From: JAHIYU01 sp964476155 | Lineage (GTDB): Bacteria; Krumholzibacteriota; Krumholzibacteriia; LZORAL124-64-63 | Length of the DNA: 64,000 nt | Reading direction: 5' to 3' | NCBI GenBank assembly: GCA_964476155.1 | Contig: CAYYYS010000004.1 | Coordinates: 47,033-111,032 of the forward strand | Shown: in pieces, positions 34,313-42,185 of the stretch | Numbering within the stretch: position 1 is the stretch's first letter | How the letters are laid out: the number at the start of each line of letters is the position of its first letter | The notes under the pieces: generated by a model | Databases searched by the model: none | The model's input: the letters and a program-made list of their open reading frames with translations, nothing else | Told to the model about the DNA's origin: nothing | Translations under genes and position numbers: made by a program

Positions 34313-36946
34313 ATGAGACGCTTTCCCCACGTCCGCAACGCGCTCGTGTTACTCACGGTCGCGCTGACGGCCATCTCCGTCACCGTCACGACGGCCCAGG
34401 CCGCCGACGCAGACAAATATTCCCTGATCCGCGTCAAGCTGGACACGCCGGACGTCGAGGCGGCGATACGCGCCAACCCCGACCTGGACATCATCCGTTT
34501 CAAGCCCGGCAGTCATGTGGAAATCGTCGCCCGCGATCGGGATCTGAACTGGCTACGGAGCGAAAACCTGGGTTACGACACGATCCAGGACGATATGGCC
34601 GCCCTCTACGCCCAGCGTAGCCGCGGCCCCAACTTCGGTCTCTTCCATACCTACAGCGAGGCCGGTGACTGGCTCGACCAGATGCACATCGACTATCCCG
34701 ACGTGGTCAGCGCCAAGTGGAGTCTCGGCACCTCCCACGAAGGCCGCGACATCTGGTGCGTCCGCGTCTCCGACAATCCCGAAGTCGACGAGACCGGCGA
34801 ACCCGAGATCCTCTTCGACGGCATGCATCACGCCCGCGAGATCATGGCCTCGGAAATGGTGCTCATGCTCATCGACCATCTGGGCTCCGGATACGGCATC
34901 GATCCGGAAATCACCTGGCTGCTCGACAACCGCGAGCTCTACCTGGTGCCTATCGTCAACCCCGACGGCGTTGTCTACAACGAGACCACCAATCCCGACG
35001 GCGGCGGCATGTGGCGCAAGAACCGCCGCAACAACGGCGGCAGCTACGGCGTCGATCCCAACCGCAACTACCCCTTCGAGTGGGTGGGCCCGGGCAGCAG
35101 CACCGATCCGACCAGCGAAGTCTATCGCGGCCCGTCGCCGGGCAGCGAGCCCGAGGTACAGGCGATCATGACCCTGGTCAACGACCACGCGTTCGTGACC
35201 GCGCAGAGCTTCCACTCCTACAGCAACCTGACGCTCTATCCATGGGGTTACACCGCGAACGACTCGCCCGACAGCGACACCTTCGTGCACATGGCCGGCA
35301 TCATGACCCAGTACAACGGCTACGAGCCTGGACAGGCCCCGGACATTCTGTATTCGGTCAACGGCGGTTCCTTCGACTGGGTCTACGGCGCGCAGGACGA
35401 GCACCCCATGTGCCTCGCCTTCTCCAACGAGATCGGCGGTTCCAGCGACGGGTTCTGGCCCGACGAGAGCCGGCGCGAGGCCCTCTTCAACGAGAACCTC
35501 TGGCCCTCGCTCTATCAGATGATGAGCGCCGGCGCCTATGTCCAGGCCGACGCGGCCGCCGTCGTCGGCGGCGACGGCAACGGTCGCCTGGATCCGGGCG
35601 AGACGGCCGGACTCTCCTTCACACTCGAAAACCTGGGCGTCACCGAAGGCGCGACGAATATCACGGTCACCCTGTCGACAGCCGACCCCTACCTGCAACT
35701 GAACGAGACGACGCTGACCGTCGGCACCCTGGCGGCCATGGCCTCGCTCGATCTGTCCGGCACATCCTTCTCCGCTACCCTGGACCCGGCCTGTCCCGAC
35801 GGCCGCGCCCTGCCGGTACTGGCCCAGGTCAACTGGGACGGCGGCGCGATGGATCACAATCTGGTCTACCCGGCCGGTTCGGCGCAGATCATCTTCGAGG
35901 ATGATTTCGAGGGCGCCTTCACCCAGTGGACCACGACCGGACAGTGGGGTCTGACGACCAGCCATAGCCACTCGACCTCGACATCCCTGACCGACTCACC
36001 GACCGGTTATTACAGCAACGAGACCCTGATCTCGGCCACCATGGCCACTGGCGTGGCGTTGCCCGCGGGCGGCACCCTGACCTTCTGGCACCGCTACGAC
36101 ATCGAGTTGGGCTGGGACTATGGCTACGTGCAGGTCTCCGTCGATGGTAGCGCCTGGAACACGGTCGCCACCTACTCGGGCACCCAGTCGTCCTGGACCG
36201 AAGTCGAGATCGATCTGGCGGACCACGCCGGCGATTCGGTGCGCGTGCGCTTCACCCTCGATACGGACTATTCGATCGTCTATGACGGCTGGTACGTCGA
36301 CGACGTGATGATCGAGGGCGTCGGCTCCACAAACCAGTTGCCGCCCGCCCCGGCGCAACTCTGGCCCCTGGACGAGAGCGATACCGAGTCGAGCACCTTC
36401 AACCTGATCTGCGGCACGGTCACCGATCCCGAGAGCGATCCGGTCACCTACGGGTTCCGGGTCTACGACTCGCCCGCACTCACCGCCGTGGTCTTTGCCA
36501 CGCAGGACGTGGCGGCGATCGGCGCCCAGGCCCAGGCCACGCCGACGGGACTGACCGTGGGCGAGACCTACTGGTGGCGTGCCTTCGCGGCCGACACCGA
36601 GGCGTGGGGTCTGATGGGTGACATGCACAGCTTCACCGTCACCGAGATCACCGGCGTCAACGACCTGGCCCTGGGCCTCGACCTGCGGCGCCTCGACGGC
36701 ACCGGCAGCCGAACTGTTAATCTCGCGTTGAACCTGCCCCACTCGGGCGACCTGACGGTCACCGTCTACAACACACGCGGCCAGGCCGTGCGCACGCTCG
36801 TCAGCGGCGAGCGGACCGCCGGCAACCATGTGCTGAGCTGGGACGGCCGCGATACAACCGGTCGCGGCGTCGCCTCGGGCGTGTACCTGGTGCGGGCCAG
36901 CGCCGGCGAGCAGACAGCCGTCAGCCGTGTATTGATGGTGCGCTGA
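34313..36946 (+). CDS. Secreted zinc carboxypeptidase (M14) with FlgD-like C-terminal domain
   Basis: 877 residues from ATG 34313 (GGAGG five bases upstream). Signal peptide 1-30 (ending TTAQA). M14 domain: zinc ligands His173 and Glu176 in MHHAREIMASEM, LVPIVNPDGVVYNE, WRKNRRNN, VDPNRNYPFEW (substrate Arg), SFHSYSNLTLYPWGYT (third ligand His) and catalytic Glu in LAFSNEIGGSSDGFWP. A CARDB-like beta domain, a jelly-roll-like domain (about 525-665) and a fibronectin-like domain (PPAPAQLWPLDE onward) follow. The last about 70 residues are a FlgD-like Ig domain (VTVYNTRGQAVRTL to SRVLMVR), used in T9SS-like cargo as a sorting or anchoring domain. Followed by a strong bidirectional terminator. 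Confidence 0.93.
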   Translation: MRRFPHVRNALVLLTVALTAISVTVTTAQAADADKYSLIRVKLDTPDVEAAIRANPDLDIIRFKPGSHVEIVARDRDLNWLRSENLGYDTIQDDMAALYAQRSRGPNFGLFHTYSEAGDWLDQMHIDYPDVVSAKWSLGTSHEGRDIWCVRVSDNPEVDETGEPEILFDGMHHAREIMASEMVLMLIDHLGSGYGIDPEITWLLDNRELYLVPIVNPDGVVYNETTNPDGGGMWRKNRRNNGGSYGVDPNRNYPFEWVGPGSSTDPTSEVYRGPSPGSEPEVQAIMTLVNDHAFVTAQSFHSYSNLTLYPWGYTANDSPDSDTFVHMAGIMTQYNGYEPGQAPDILYSVNGGSFDWVYGAQDEHPMCLAFSNEIGGSSDGFWPDESRREALFNENLWPSLYQMMSAGAYVQADAAAVVGGDGNGRLDPGETAGLSFTLENLGVTEGATNITVTLSTADPYLQLNETTLTVGTLAAMASLDLSGTSFSATLDPACPDGRALPVLAQVNWDGGAMDHNLVYPAGSAQIIFEDDFEGAFTQWTTTGQWGLTTSHSHSTSTSLTDSPTGYYSNETLISATMATGVALPAGGTLTFWHRYDIELGWDYGYVQVSVDGSAWNTVATYSGTQSSWTEVEIDLADHAGDSVRVRFTLDTDYSIVYDGWYVDDVMIEGVGSTNQLPPAPAQLWPLDESDTESSTFNLICGTVTDPESDPVTYGFRVYDSPALTAVVFATQDVAAIGAQAQATPTGLTVGETYWWRAFAADTEAWGLMGDMHSFTVTEITGVNDLALGLDLRRLDGTGSRTVNLALNLPHSGDLTVTVYNTRGQAVRTLVSGERTAGNHVLSWDGRDTTGRGVASGVYLVRASAGEQTAVSRVLMVR

Positions 36947-36964
36947 CCTCGATTCGAGCCAAAG

Positions 36965-36996
36965 AAAAGGGCGGGCTGCATGGCCCGCCCTTTTCA
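36965..36996. terminator. Bidirectional intrinsic terminator
   Basis: A perfect 12-pair stem (AAAAGGGCGGGC with GCCCGCCCTTTT) around TGCATG, flanked by A-rich sequence on the left and T-rich on the right. It serves the M14 gene on the plus strand and the CDGSH gene converging from the minus strand. Confidence 0.85.
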
Positions 36997-37013
36997 TATC
37001 GATCCGGTCGTCG

Positions 37014-37265
37014 CTATGGCTTGACCGTAGCGAACAACTCATGAAACCCGTCGCAGAATGGCTCTTCACGACTGCGCTTGCAGGCGCAGTAGGACGCTCG
37101 AACGCGTTCGGTGATCTTGAGTATTTTCGGTTCAAAACCGGTTCCGGCGTGTGAATCTTCACAGAACGGCTGGTTTTATGACACGCCGCACATGCAGTAG
37201 TGGTAAGTCCCTGGTTCGAGTTCCAGGACGACGGGTTTTGTAGCCGCGATCCTGGCTCTGCTCAT
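37014..37265 (-). pseudogene. CDGSH iron-sulfur (mitoNEET-type) protein gene with one in-frame stop
   Basis: Reading the minus strand from ATG 37265 (GGAGAGGG just upstream) gives 83 sense-like residues with one TAA at codon 30 (37178-37176). The rest is an excellent dual CDGSH protein. The first motif reads YHYCMCGVS-stop-NQPFCEDSH and the second YCACKRSREEPFCDGFH; each has the Cys-x-Cys and Pro-x-Cys-(D/E)-x-x-His ligands of a 2Fe-2S cluster. The stop falls where the family has a Lys (AAA to TAA is one change). Either the gene is freshly broken, the base is a sequencing error, or the stop is read through. A Fur-like A+T array lies 35-67 bases upstream. Confidence 0.8.
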
Positions 37266-37299
37266 AATCCCTCTCCTGTTTCATCATGCGGACGCGACC

Positions 37300-37332
37300 G
37301 ATATTAATATTCATTATCGTAATCATTAATGA
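37300..37332. promoter_or_regulatory. Fur-box-like array between the CDGSH and kinase genes
   Basis: In very G+C-rich surroundings, this stretch reads as successive near-copies of the Fur hexamer GATAAT: GATATT, AATATT, CATTAT, CGTAAT, CATTAA. The minus-strand core TGATTACGATAATGA agrees at 11 of 14 positions with the 7-1-7 Fur consensus TGATAATNATTATCA. It lies upstream of the CDGSH gene and also about 120 bases before the divergent kinase gene, so either could be iron-regulated. Confidence 0.45.
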
Positions 37333-37454
37333 CCTACATCTAATGCGTGTAAGCTAACGTGCGCAACCCAGGCTTTGACCCACCCCTACCCCGCGAGTAT
37401 TCTGATTGACAGATTTACCGGTACAAATCCCCGCGCCACGCGTAGAAGGAACCC

Positions 37455-39200
37455 ATGAGCCTCAGAACACGCATGATCGTTACCCACACGCTGCTGACCC
37501 TGCTGCCCCTGCTGGCGCTGGGACTCGGTCTGCGTCATGTCATGAGCCAACGGCTGGCCGAGCAATACGACCACCGTGTGGAATCGCTGCTGTCGGCCAT
37601 CGACGAACGTCTGCTGACCCACCAGGACGAACTGGCGGCGCGCTTGACCGCCCTGCGCGATGCCGCGGCGCTCGATCAGGCCTTCGTCCTGTCGGTCGCC
37701 GGGATGGACGAGCGATCGACCTATCTGGACGAGTTCGTGGAGCACGGGCGCGACCTGTCGGGACTCGATCTGCTGGTCGTGACGGACGACCGGGGCCGGG
37801 TGCTGGCTGCTTCGCCCACCCTGGACCTCTCCGACCGGAACGTCACGCCCCTGCTGCGCGCCCTGATCGCCGGCGGCGGCGCGCCGGGCCTGATGCGCGA
37901 CACCCGACTACCAGGTGCCGGCCTGGCCCTGGCCCGCGTGGACTCCCTGTGGACCCAGAGCGGCGAATTCCACCTGCTGGCCGGACGCGGTGTGGATCTG
38001 GTCTTCGTGGCCGGCCTGTCGGGCGGCGACGAGGTGCGCGCCTCGCTCGTCTTCTCCGGCGGCGCCATCGTATCCGATCCCGGCCTGGACGTCTGGCTCA
38101 CGCGGGCCGGCGTGGATGACCTGCCCACCCCCGAATCCGTCGTTCCGATCGACCGGTACCTGGCACGCGGTGTCCCGTTCCCCGCCACGCTCGAGCGGCG
38201 TGGCGCGACCCATCGCCCCCCCGAGCCCCTGGTGTCAGCGAGACTCGTCCTGACCCATCCCCACGACGACTGGTTCGCGTCGCTGCGCAACCTGGACTAC
38301 TGGTTGCTCGGCGCCCTGGCCCTGACCTTTCTGGGCGTGGTCCTGGCCTCGATGATCGCCGCCTCGCGGGTAACCCGCCCCTTGGCCAGGCTCGCCGAGA
38401 CCACATCGGGGCTCGATCTCGATCGACTCGACGCGACCTTTCCGATTGGCCGACCCGACGAGGTCGGTATCCTGTCCCGCTTCATGACCGAGCTGGTGAC
38501 TCGTCTGCGCAGCGGCGTGGACCGACTGCGCGCCGCCGAACGCCGCGCCACCCTGGGTGACCTGGCGCGTCAGGTGAACCACGACATCCGCAACGGCTTC
38601 CTGCCCATCCGCAACGTGGTCTGGCACCTGGGACGGGTGGCGCGCGAAGAACCGGAGAAGCTGGCCGATGTCTATCTCGAACGCGAATCGACCCTCGACG
38701 CCGGGTTGAAACATCTCGAGGATCTGGCCGGCAGCTACAAGCGCCTGGCCGTGGAACTGCCGCCGGAGGCCGTCGACCTGGCGCGATTGACGCGTGAAAC
38801 CTGCGCCGCCTTCCCCGTCGATGTAGACGCACCGGCCGACGGCACATTGCCGCCGGTGACCATCAATCCCACAGCCATGCGACGCGTGATCGGCAACCTG
38901 GTCCGCAACGCTCTCGAAAGTCTCGACGGTGACGGCAGCGTGCGGGTCGGCGTCCGTCGCGACGGCGAGGCAATCGTCCTGGACGTGGCCGACGACGGCT
39001 GCGGCCTGAACGCCGGACAGATCGACCGCGTTTTCGAGCCCTTCGTCACGACGAGGGCCGCAGGCAGCGGGCTGGGCCTGACCATCGTACGCCGACTGGT
39101 GTCCGACGCCGGCGGTCGTATCGAAGTGGACAGCGCGCCCGGCCGCGGCAGCACTTTCACGCTCATCTTCCCCGTGGCCGGACCGGAGGCTTCATCATGA
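37455..39200 (+). CDS. Membrane sensor histidine kinase (NtrY/AtoS-like)
   Basis: 581 residues. First membrane helix about 8-28, a periplasmic sensor to about 278, second helix about 279-300 (YWLLGALALTFLGVVLASM), then a HAMP linker (RVTRPLARLAETTSGLDL). The dimerisation helix holds His376 in ARQVNHDIRNG, with Asp-Ile-Arg instead of the more common Glu-Leu/Ile-Lys/Arg. ATP domain: NLVRNALESL (N box), DVADDGCGL (G1), VFEPFVTT (F), GSGLGLTIVRRLV (G2). The stop overlaps the ATG of the sigma-54 regulator by 4 bases, so the two are a pair. The signal sensed is not evident; the sensor domain has no family I recognise. Confidence 0.92.
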   Translation: MSLRTRMIVTHTLLTLLPLLALGLGLRHVMSQRLAEQYDHRVESLLSAIDERLLTHQDELAARLTALRDAAALDQAFVLSVAGMDERSTYLDEFVEHGRDLSGLDLLVVTDDRGRVLAASPTLDLSDRNVTPLLRALIAGGGAPGLMRDTRLPGAGLALARVDSLWTQSGEFHLLAGRGVDLVFVAGLSGGDEVRASLVFSGGAIVSDPGLDVWLTRAGVDDLPTPESVVPIDRYLARGVPFPATLERRGATHRPPEPLVSARLVLTHPHDDWFASLRNLDYWLLGALALTFLGVVLASMIAASRVTRPLARLAETTSGLDLDRLDATFPIGRPDEVGILSRFMTELVTRLRSGVDRLRAAERRATLGDLARQVNHDIRNGFLPIRNVVWHLGRVAREEPEKLADVYLERESTLDAGLKHLEDLAGSYKRLAVELPPEAVDLARLTRETCAAFPVDVDAPADGTLPPVTINPTAMRRVIGNLVRNALESLDGDGSVRVGVRRDGEAIVLDVADDGCGLNAGQIDRVFEPFVTTRAAGSGLGLTIVRRLVSDAGGRIEVDSAPGRGSTFTLIFPVAGPEASS

Positions 39201-40558
39201 GTCGCGTCCTGATCGTCGACGACAACGCCGCCATGCGCGAGCAGTACGCCTACGACCTGCACCGCCACGGCGGGCACGAGATCCTCACCGCCGCCGACGG
39301 CACCGAGGCCCTCGACCTGCTGGCCGCCGAACCCGTCGACTGCGTGGTGCTGGATCTGGAGATGCCCCGCACGGACGGCTTTGCGGTCCTGCGCGGGATG
39401 CAGGAAAAGGACATCAACACGCCCGTCATCGTCTACACGGGCACCGGCAGCTACCAGCGCTGCGTGCAGGCGGTGAAACTCGGCGCCTATGGCTTCGTCG
39501 ACAAGGACGAGCCGACCGAGCGGGTCGCCCACGAGGTGGAAAACGCCCTGGCCCACGGATTGATGGCCCGCGAGATCGAAACCCTCAAGCGACGGCTGGC
39601 CGACGATTCGGGACTGGTGGGCCGCAGCCCGGCCATGGTTGACCTGAAGACGCGCATCGCCAAGCTGGCCCCGATTCCCAGCCCGATCCTGGTGACCGGC
39701 GAGAGCGGCACGGGCAAGGAGCTGGTGGCGCGGGAACTGCATCGTCTCGGCGCGGCCCCCAAGGGGCCCTTCGTGCCGGTCAACTGCGCGGCGCTGCCGG
39801 ATACCCTGGTCGAGAGCGAGCTCTTCGGGCACGAACGCGGGGCGTTCACCGGGGCGGACCGATTGCGACGGGGCGCCTTCGAATCGGCCCACGGGGGCAC
39901 CCTGTTCCTGGACGAGATCGGCGAACTGCCCGCCCAGGCCCAGGCCAAACTGCTGCGGGTGCTGGAAGAGAGCGAAGTGACGCGCGTCGGTGCGACCCGG
40001 GCGATCAGGATCGAGACACGCGTCCTCGCCGCCACCAACCGCGACCTGGACGAGGAGGTCGCCGCCGGACGTTTCCGCGAGGACCTGCTCTACCGGTTGA
40101 ACGTGCACACGATCGCTGTCCCGCCCCTGTGCGAGCGGCTGAGCGACGTGCCGGTGCTGGTCGACCACTTCCTGCGGCTCACCTGCGAGCGGTTCCGGAT
40201 CCGTCACAAGAGCGTCGCACCCGCAGCCCTGAAATCGCTGCAGACGCGAGAGTGGCGCCGCAACAACGTGCGCGAGCTGCGCAACGTCGTGGAGCAGATG
40301 GTCATGGCGGCCGACGGGAACGAAATCGAAGTCGCACATGTGCCGCCGGTGACCGCTCCCCCCTCAACCGGCGGCGGCGTCGCCCTGAGCGGCGGTACGC
40401 TCCAGGAATTGCGCGCCGCGGCCGAGCGACAGATCGTCGTGGCGGCTCTGGAACGGAACGGGTGGCATCTTACCAATACTGCCAAGGAGCTGGGGCTGGC
40501 GGATCACGCGAGCTTGAGCAAGGTGATGAAACGACACGGCCTCAAAAGACCACGCTGA
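39197..40558 (+). CDS. Sigma-54-dependent NtrC-family response regulator
   Basis: 453 residues. Receiver domain with VLIVDDN and phospho-acceptor Asp53 in CVVLDLEMP, Lys in GFVDKDEP. AAA+ domain: GESGTGKE P-loop, sigma-54 contact loop GAFTGA, Walker B GGTLFLDEIGEL, the arginine finger region RFREDLLYRLNV. The C-terminus has a Fis-type helix-turn-helix (AAERQIVVAALERNGWHLTNTAKELG). Activates sigma-54 promoters once phosphorylated by the kinase in the preceding gene. No convincing sigma-54 promoter is seen in the next intergenic region, so its targets are probably elsewhere. Confidence 0.95.
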   Translation: MSRVLIVDDNAAMREQYAYDLHRHGGHEILTAADGTEALDLLAAEPVDCVVLDLEMPRTDGFAVLRGMQEKDINTPVIVYTGTGSYQRCVQAVKLGAYGFVDKDEPTERVAHEVENALAHGLMAREIETLKRRLADDSGLVGRSPAMVDLKTRIAKLAPIPSPILVTGESGTGKELVARELHRLGAAPKGPFVPVNCAALPDTLVESELFGHERGAFTGADRLRRGAFESAHGGTLFLDEIGELPAQAQAKLLRVLEESEVTRVGATRAIRIETRVLAATNRDLDEEVAAGRFREDLLYRLNVHTIAVPPLCERLSDVPVLVDHFLRLTCERFRIRHKSVAPAALKSLQTREWRRNNVRELRNVVEQMVMAADGNEIEVAHVPPVTAPPSTGGGVALSGGTLQELRAAAERQIVVAALERNGWHLTNTAKELGLADHASLSKVMKRHGLKRPR

Positions 40559-40562
40559 GGGA

Positions 40563-40709
40563 GCGACCTACTGGGTCTCCGAGGCGCCCGCCGATTGGAT
40601 CTCCGGCGTGGCGGAATTCAACTACTGCCTCGAAATCTGCGGACTCGAATACGATGTCGTTCCGAACGAGAACGCGTCCCGGGGGGAGATCAAGACTCTA
40701 TATCGTTGA
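40563..40709 (+). pseudogene. 3' remnant of a secreted-protein gene carrying the C-terminal tag
   Basis: Directly after the regulator's stop an open frame without start codon runs to a TGA at 40707-40709. It reads ATYWVSEAPADWISGV, then FNYCLEICGLEYDVVP, and ends NENASRGEIKTLYR. The last 14 residues match position by position the pattern at the end of the PPC-like protein at 25418. A clean terminator follows 28 bases later, as expected for a real gene end. A deletion seems to have removed the 5' part and joined the rest to the regulator gene. Confidence 0.6.
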
Positions 40710-40737
40710 TCAATAATCGAGTTGAGAGAGCGACGGA

Positions 40738-40765
40738 GCCGGGAAGCGATTCCCGGCCCTGTTTT
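40738..40765 (+). terminator. Intrinsic terminator of the remnant gene
   Basis: GCCGGGAA (40738-40745) pairs perfectly with TTCCCGGC (40750-40757) around GCGA, followed by CCTGTTTT. Confidence 0.7.
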
Positions 40766-40788
40766 CATGTTTGCGGCGACACTCTTCA

Positions 40789-40808
40789 TTGTGTCCATGT
40801 GGACACAA
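40789..40808. promoter_or_regulatory. 20-base palindrome, likely operator
   Basis: TTGTGTCCA and TGGACACAA are perfect inverted 9-mers around TG. A second dyad, CCAAC-AA-GTTGG, lies at 40839-40850, just before an A+T-rich stretch (40851-40866) that could hold the promoter of the TPR gene at 40972. Such a pair upstream of a promoter suggests a dimeric regulator site; the regulator is unknown. Confidence 0.4.
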
Positions 40809-40971
40809 CCATGGTTTCCCCCGCAAACCGCCCCTGGGCCAACAAGTTGGTTAGTTCTATTATAACAACCAGTTACCATAACGACACCTTCTACCCAGGG
40901 TGTGGCCACTCCCTTGCGCTAAGGCGGTCAGAACCCGAAACCGTCCTGATACACCAGCGAAAGGAAACGCC

Positions 40972-42042
40972 ATGAGCACCCGCACCGAAACCAAACACGA
41001 TCCCCGCAAACTGAAGCTGGCCGAGGCCGGCATCCTGTTCGTCCTGATCCTCGGCGTGGTCATCGCCGTGGGCGTCAACATCTCTTCGCGCAATGAGAAT
41101 ACCGAGGTCGCCGAAGCGATCGTCGTCGAGGAAACCGCGCTGATGGAAGAGTCGGTCGTCGTGGCGGCCGAGCCCGTCGAACCCGAGCAGCCCGGCGTCG
41201 TCGAAGTGACGGTCACCGAACCCGCACCCCTCTACGCCGACAACGCCCCCGCCTCCGAAATCTACCGCGACGGCGAGGCCGCCTATCGCGACAAGGCCTA
41301 CGATGAAGCTGTCGACATCTTCGCCGTCTACACCGAGCGACGGCCCGAGAACGCCTGGGGCTTCTACATGTACGGCCTGTCCCAGTGGAAGGCCGGCGCC
41401 GCCGAGGAAGCCGAGATCTCCCTGCGCGTCGCCCTGGACATCGCGCCGGACCACACCAAGAGCCTCGTGAACCTCGCCCGTGTGCTGCTGACCCAGGGCC
41501 GCGCCGATGACGCCCTGCCCGTGGTCGCGGCCGCCGCCGGCCTGATGCCCGGAGACGCCGGGATCATGCGCCTGACCGGTCGTGTCCTGCACAACCTGGA
41601 CCGTCGCGACGAGGCTATCGACGCCTACCACGAAGCCCTCGCCGTCGACCTCGACGACGCCTGGTCCCTGAACAACCTCGGCCTGCTGCTGATCGAGACC
41701 GATCGTTGCGACGAAGCCTTGGCGCCCCTGGCCCGCGCGGTGACCCTGGCCGCCGACAACGCCATCTTCCAGAACAACCTGGGCATGGCGCTCGAGCGGA
41801 CCGGCCACTCCGGCCAAGCCGTCGCGGCCTACACGGCCGCGCTGGCCGCCGACGCCAACTACGCCAAGGCCGATGTGAGCCTGGCGCGGGTCGAAGAAGT
41901 GGCCGACGCGCAGACCGACGCCACGCCGGTGGACCTGATCGCCATGGCCGCCACCTTCACGGTGACGCCCGAAGCGGCAATCCAGACCGTGGCCGAGATC
42001 AACGCGGAGCCCGAGGTGGCCATCTCCGATATCGAACAGTAA
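40972..42042 (+). CDS. Membrane-anchored TPR protein
   Basis: 356 residues from ATG 40972 (AAAGGA upstream). One membrane helix near 15-35 (LAEAGILFVLILGVVIAVGVNI), then an acidic Val/Glu-rich linker, then about six tetratricopeptide repeats between about 95 and 310 (AYRDKAYDEAVDIFAVYTER, AWGFYMYGLSQWKAGAAEEA, SLVNLARVLLTQGRADDALP, NNLGLLLIETDRCDEALAPL and others). The N-in topology puts the repeats in the periplasm. TPR arrays bind partner proteins; the partner is unknown. It ends with a strong terminator. Confidence 0.82.
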   Translation: MSTRTETKHDPRKLKLAEAGILFVLILGVVIAVGVNISSRNENTEVAEAIVVEETALMEESVVVAAEPVEPEQPGVVEVTVTEPAPLYADNAPASEIYRDGEAAYRDKAYDEAVDIFAVYTERRPENAWGFYMYGLSQWKAGAAEEAEISLRVALDIAPDHTKSLVNLARVLLTQGRADDALPVVAAAAGLMPGDAGIMRLTGRVLHNLDRRDEAIDAYHEALAVDLDDAWSLNNLGLLLIETDRCDEALAPLARAVTLAADNAIFQNNLGMALERTGHSGQAVAAYTAALAADANYAKADVSLARVEEVADAQTDATPVDLIAMAATFTVTPEAAIQTVAEINAEPEVAISDIEQ

Positions 42043-42059
42043 AACCGGACACATACATG

Positions 42060-42102
42060 CAGGGGCCACGCGGTCGAGTTGACCGCGTGGCCCCTGTTTT
42101 TC
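42060..42102 (+). terminator. Strong intrinsic terminator after the TPR gene
   Basis: A perfect 16-pair stem (42060-42075 with 42081-42096; CAGGGGCCACGCGGTC and its complement) around GAGTT, followed by TTTTT. Confidence 0.9.
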
Positions 42103-42185
42103 CATATCCCCGGGGGAGACGTCTTGCCCAGGGCGTCCGAAAGCGAGAGGGGCGAGTAGCCTCGCCCATGGTGCACGCCTTCCGA

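Noticed and set aside
37209..37227. tRNA T-arm-like sequence CCCTGGTTCGAGTTCCAGG
   Set aside because: The rest of a tRNA (acceptor, D and anticodon arms) is missing, the loop is one base too long, and the stretch is coding sequence of the CDGSH gene on the other strand.
40559..40971. Sigma-54 promoter for the TPR gene, given the sigma-54 regulator upstream
   Set aside because: No TGGCAC-N5-TTGC-like sequence was found in the spacer.
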